Below are positions 61,183 through 64,000 of a stretch of DNA of 64,000 bases, one piece after another. A program made the translations under genes and the position numbers. Source of the stretch: Acidobacteriota bacterium (GTDB taxonomy: Bacteria; Acidobacteriota; Thermoanaerobaculia; Multivoradales; JBCCEF01); NCBI GenBank assembly GCA_039028635.1, contig JBCCHV010000001.1:62001-126000 (forward strand), in the 5' to 3' direction. Position 1 is the first letter of the stretch; the number at the start of each line of letters is the position of its first letter. The notes below the pieces were generated by a model, which was not told where the DNA came from, made no database searches, and was given only the letters and a program-made list of their open reading frames with translations.

Positions 61183-61194
61183 GCGAGAATAGCA
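61183..61194 (-). promoter_or_regulatory. Extended -10 element before hemE (leaderless candidate)
   Basis: On the minus strand TGC-TATTCT (hexamer 61186-61191) ends 7 nt before the GTG start at 61178. Confidence 0.45.
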
Positions 61195-61228
61195 GCGCAG
61201 GAAGGCGGCGGACAGCCCTTTTCGTGTC

Positions 61229-62326
61229 CTATCCGGAGGTAGTCGGGAGGGCTTCCGAATTCGCCTTGGCGAGGGTCACGAGGCCGTACTCGGCAAACGG
61301 AGCCAGCAGCCTCGGAAAGGCCGCTTCGCAAGCCAGAACTCGCCGCGCCGCCGGCGTCGAGGACGCGAAGAGCTTGCGGAACTCGTCGCGCTGCAGCAGG
61401 CGCAGGGTGCGGATCTCGAGGCCGGCACCGAGGCGCCGCCCCTGGTGACGCCACCAGGGGCGGTTCTGGAGGTGGCAGTAGAGGGGCGCCGCGTCGTCGC
61501 CGGCCGCGCCGCCGCCGGCCGCGGGCCGGTCGGGCCAGCGGCGCAGTAGCGCCCGCAGCAGGCGGGCCGGCAGGCCGGGGGCGAGGTTGGTCATCACGCA
61601 CAGTCGGTGCCCCGGAGCGAGCACTCGGTATAGCTCTGCGAGGGCGCCTTCCTGGTCCTGGGCCGCTACGTGCTGCACGGTGTATCCGGAGACGACCCCT
61701 TGAAAGCTGTCGTCGGCGAAGGGCAGACGACGCAGGTCGGCGCGCAGGCAGAGGGCGTGGGCGCCGAGCCGGGCGCTGACCGTTTCGAGAGCGGCCAGAG
61801 AGAGATCGACGCAGACCCGGCGACGGTGGTACCAGGAGTAGGCGAGGTACTCGGGATGGGCGATCGGCCCGCTGGCGGCGTCGAGGAGGTAGGCGCCGCC
61901 CACGAGGTGCTCGAGGGGACGCAGGTGGGAGTGGGCCTCGTAGAAGCCGTGCCCTTCGTGCCCCTGCTGGGAGAACAAGGCGGTGTCGCCGCAGGAGCCA
62001 TCGTCGGTGGGTTGCCAACCGAAGTCCTCGTACCAGCTCTGCACCGCGTCACGAGTTGCGCTGTCGCCGATCGGCGCCGGTAGGTCTCGACCTTGGCGCA
62101 GAGCGAGGCCATCGCTCTCCAGAAAGCGCGCCACCCCCCGCACCACCGGAAACGCCAGGCCGGCGGCAGCGCTGATCAGGGCAGCGCTGGTCTCCGGCGG
62201 GCGCTGGCGGAAGGCCTCGGCGGTGAGGTGCTCCGCGAAGGCGTCCGCTGGCACCGCCTGAAGGCGGTCGCCGGTGTAGGGACAGCGCGCGAGGCTGGCG
62301 AGCTCCTGCAGAGGGCTTTGGTTCAT
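61229..62326 (-). CDS. SAM-dependent methyltransferase with Trm112-like N-terminus
   Basis: 365 aa. The N-terminal ~70 residues resemble a Trm112-type domain (LARCPYTGDRLQAV ... AAAGLAFPVVRGVARFL), without its usual four zinc cysteines. The methyltransferase domain has YLLDAASGPIAHPEYL (motif I, ASGPI for GxGxG), VCVDLSLAALETVSARLG (motif II) and RADLRRLPFADDSFQGVVSGYTVQHV (motif III). The layout is that of UbiE-like methyltransferases of unknown substrate. TATCTT lies 11 nt before the ATG. Divergent from the FHA/AAA+ gene. Confidence 0.8.
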   Translation of the reverse strand: MNQSPLQELASLARCPYTGDRLQAVPADAFAEHLTAEAFRQRPPETSAALISAAAGLAFPVVRGVARFLESDGLALRQGRDLPAPIGDSATRDAVQSWYEDFGWQPTDDGSCGDTALFSQQGHEGHGFYEAHSHLRPLEHLVGGAYLLDAASGPIAHPEYLAYSWYHRRRVCVDLSLAALETVSARLGAHALCLRADLRRLPFADDSFQGVVSGYTVQHVAAQDQEGALAELYRVLAPGHRLCVMTNLAPGLPARLLRALLRRWPDRPAAGGGAAGDDAAPLYCHLQNRPWWRHQGRRLGAGLEIRTLRLLQRDEFRKLFASSTPAARRVLACEAAFPRLLAPFAEYGLVTLAKANSEALPTTSG

Positions 62327-62428
62327 CGCAGGGCGGCAAGATAGCAGCTCCCGAGGCGGGCAGTCATATACTGAATCGAGGTCGTCCCGGGTCCGAGAGG
62401 GGCGCGTAGCCCGTCTCGAAATATTCTT

Positions 62429-62478
62429 CTAGCAGGTCTGGAAAGGACGCGAAGCGGACTTTTTCAGCAGGCTGCTAG
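62429..62478 (+). repeat. Solo terminal hairpin of the intergenic repeat (copy 3)
   Basis: 50 nt matching only the right terminal hairpin of the 24224-24424 element, in the same orientation. It is bounded by CTAGCAG and CTGCTAG and shares GCGAAGCGGACTTTTTCAGC exactly. Lies 33 nt before the FHA/AAA+ gene. Confidence 0.82.
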
Positions 62479-62511
62479 CGAGGGCGTCCCCAATCGGGAG
62501 GGTTGGACTGC

Positions 62512-64000
62512 ATGTATCGCATCGTCGTTTTCGCTCCAGACGGGGTCAAGCGATTTCCCGTGACTCGGCGGGAGCTGGTGCTGGGGAGCGATGCCGCCTG
62601 CGACGTCGCCTTGCCCTACACCGGCGTCGCCCAGCAGCACGCCCGCCTGAGGCTCGATGGGGACGGGGTCGTGATCGAGGACCTCGGCGCCCGCAAGGGC
62701 GTTTTCGTGAATGGCGAGAAAGTTCGCAAGGCACGCCTCGAGGAGCTCGAGGAAGTGCGCCTTGGAGGATTGACGCTGCTGCTCGAGGAGGTCCAGCCGG
62801 AGGAACCGGAGGAGGAGACGCCGGCGGTCGAGGAAGAGGAATCGGAGGAGTGCTCGATCTCCGCCGAGCGCATGGTGGATCATTTGGCGCGGCTCAGCCA
62901 ATGGGTGCTCGAAGATGTCGAGAGCCGCGTCACGCTCGAGTCGCTGCTGCAGGAGATCCTGGCGGACTTCGGTGGTGGTGCCGTCATGCTGCTTCACGGT
63001 GAGCTCGCCAAGGCGGGCATCAAGCTGCTGGTGGCGAGCGATGACCAATGGCTGACCGGCGGAGAAGAGCTGGTCGACCAGATTCTCGAGCGCTCCCTGC
63101 CGGAACCGCACAGCGGGGGGGTCTTCACCGGCACCCTCGAAAAGCGTCCGACCTGGATCTGCCACCACTCCTTCCGCGCCGTCGAGCGTTCCTACACGCT
63201 GGTGTTCGCGATCCCCGACTACGAGCCGGAGGAGTGGAGCCCGGTGGCGGCTCTGCGCGCCCTCGGCGAGCTCGTCATCCTCGGTCTGGTACACCACGTC
63301 GGCTGGTTCGAGCCCATCCTGCCGGGGCGCCGCGAGCAACCCGACCTGATTCTCGACCCCAGCCTGGTGGCCGGTGAGTCGATGGCCATGAAGCGCGTGC
63401 TCGAACGGCTGCGGGGCGCCGTCGATCCGCCGATTCACGTTCTGCTGCGGGGCGAGGCCGGGGTCGGCAAGGAGGCCCTGGCGCGCACTCTCCACATCTC
63501 GAGCTCTCGACGCGATGGTCCGCTGGTGGTGGCGACCTGCGCCGGCGCGAACGCCACCCAGATCGAGGCCGATCTCTTTGGGGCCGAGATTCGTGGCAAG
63601 GAAGGTCCCGTCCGACGCGAGGGCAAGCTGATGCTGGCGGACGGCGGGACGCTGTTTCTCGACGACGTGGAGAGCCTGCCGATCGAGCTGCAGGCGCGGC
63701 TGGTGCGCTTTCTGCGCTCGGGCGTCGTCGAGCCGGCCGGCAGCGAGCAAGCCACCAAGGTCGACGTCCGCCTGGTGGCCTCGAGTCGCGGTCCCCTCGA
63801 GCCCTTCGTCGCCCGCGACCAGTTCCGCGTCGACCTGGCCTACCGTCTGTCCCAGTCGGCGATCGACGTACCGGCCCTCCGCGAGCGCCGGGCCGACCTG
63901 CCGCTGCTCATTCAGACCAGCATCAACCGCTTCTGCCACGAGACCGGCAAACGCATGCAAGGCATCACCGTCAAGGCGATGTCGGCCCTCTTGGCCTACG
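62512..64000 (+). CDS. FHA-domain AAA+ regulator, C-terminus outside the window
   Basis: At least 496 aa, starting MYRIVVFAPDGVKRF; SD GGGAGGG. An FHA domain (about 1-90) has RRELVLGSDAACDVALPYTGVAQQHARL and DLGARKGVFVNGEKV. An acidic Glu-rich linker (about 95-120) follows, then a GAF-like region (about 120-270). The AAA+ domain begins near 285: LVAGESMAMKRVL, Walker A RGEAGVGKEA, Walker B GGTLFLDDVESLP and VPALRERRADLPLL. The sigma54-contact GAFTGA loop is missing: DLFGAEIRGKEGPVRREGK stands in its place. It therefore may not activate sigma54. The gene runs off the right edge before any HTH. Confidence 0.87.
   Translation, partial: MYRIVVFAPDGVKRFPVTRRELVLGSDAACDVALPYTGVAQQHARLRLDGDGVVIEDLGARKGVFVNGEKVRKARLEELEEVRLGGLTLLLEEVQPEEPEEETPAVEEEESEECSISAERMVDHLARLSQWVLEDVESRVTLESLLQEILADFGGGAVMLLHGELAKAGIKLLVASDDQWLTGGEELVDQILERSLPEPHSGGVFTGTLEKRPTWICHHSFRAVERSYTLVFAIPDYEPEEWSPVAALRALGELVILGLVHHVGWFEPILPGRREQPDLILDPSLVAGESMAMKRVLERLRGAVDPPIHVLLRGEAGVGKEALARTLHISSSRRDGPLVVATCAGANATQIEADLFGAEIRGKEGPVRREGKLMLADGGTLFLDDVESLPIELQARLVRFLRSGVVEPAGSEQATKVDVRLVASSRGPLEPFVARDQFRVDLAYRLSQSAIDVPALRERRADLPLLIQTSINRFCHETGKRMQGITVKAMSALLAY

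Overview
The window is GC-rich, gene-dense chromosomal DNA from a Gram-negative-type bacterium, most likely an Acidobacteriota. Two large MacB/FtsX-type duplicated orphan permeases (ADOP class) without an adjacent ATPase, a TIGR02999-like sigma factor, several exported S9 peptidases and a TPR-CHAT lipoprotein point that way. This is an inference; no rRNA gene is present to confirm it. No phage, transposase, CRISPR array or tRNA was seen.

1-7966: minus-strand translation/transcription operon rimP-nusA-infB-ylxP-nrnA-truB, followed by rpsO-pnp (pnp runs off the left edge). rbfA and ribF are missing from their usual places. A good promoter (7938-7966) is followed at once by an intrinsic terminator (7881-7906) just before rimP, a likely attenuator. 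8179-24239: HtrA protease with terminator, an NtrC/NtrX-type regulator, an MMPL exporter with a small membrane-anchored partner, ADOP permease 1, a secreted protein, two coupled acyl-CoA dehydrogenases, an M49-like lipoprotein peptidase, a second sigma54-type regulator, a nitroreductase and a thioesterase. 24443-40921: a TPP-dependent lyase, two S9 peptidases, a protein resembling a radical-SAM enzyme without its cysteines, an SDR protein, cca, rsmD, ADOP permease 2, pncB and a membrane glycosyltransferase.

40806-43779 is the most interesting region. Three overlapping genes for very divergent complex I-like membrane subunits (NuoJ/K/N-like) are translationally coupled to rex, the NADH/NAD+-sensing repressor. 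Upstream lies an exact Rex operator, TTGTGAA-N4-TTCACAA, overlapping a recognisable promoter. The NuoK- and NuoN-like proteins appear to have lost key proton-path residues. 43784-50357: sigma factor and a molybdenum locus, mosB-mosA-ABC exporter-modA-modB-modC, in which mosA through modC all overlap or nearly abut.

51340-56655: a strong promoter with a leader of about 490 nt, then ECF sigma, zinc-finger anti-sigma, a large TPR-CHAT lipoprotein with an intact His/Cys dyad, and two small overlapping ORFs. 56661-64000: endonuclease/phosphatase-family lipoprotein, AlkA-like glycosylase (apparently with a CTG start), sulfatase-like lipoprotein, hemE, a methyltransferase, and the start of an FHA/AAA+ regulator that lacks GAFTGA.

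Two window-wide patterns stand out. A hairpin-rich intergenic repeat of about 200 nt bounded by GCTAGCAG/CTGCTAGC occurs at 24224-24424, 57684-58087 (two units in tandem) and 62429-62478 (one end only). At least six genes have a -10-like hexamer only 6-9 nt before the start codon, suggesting leaderless mRNAs.
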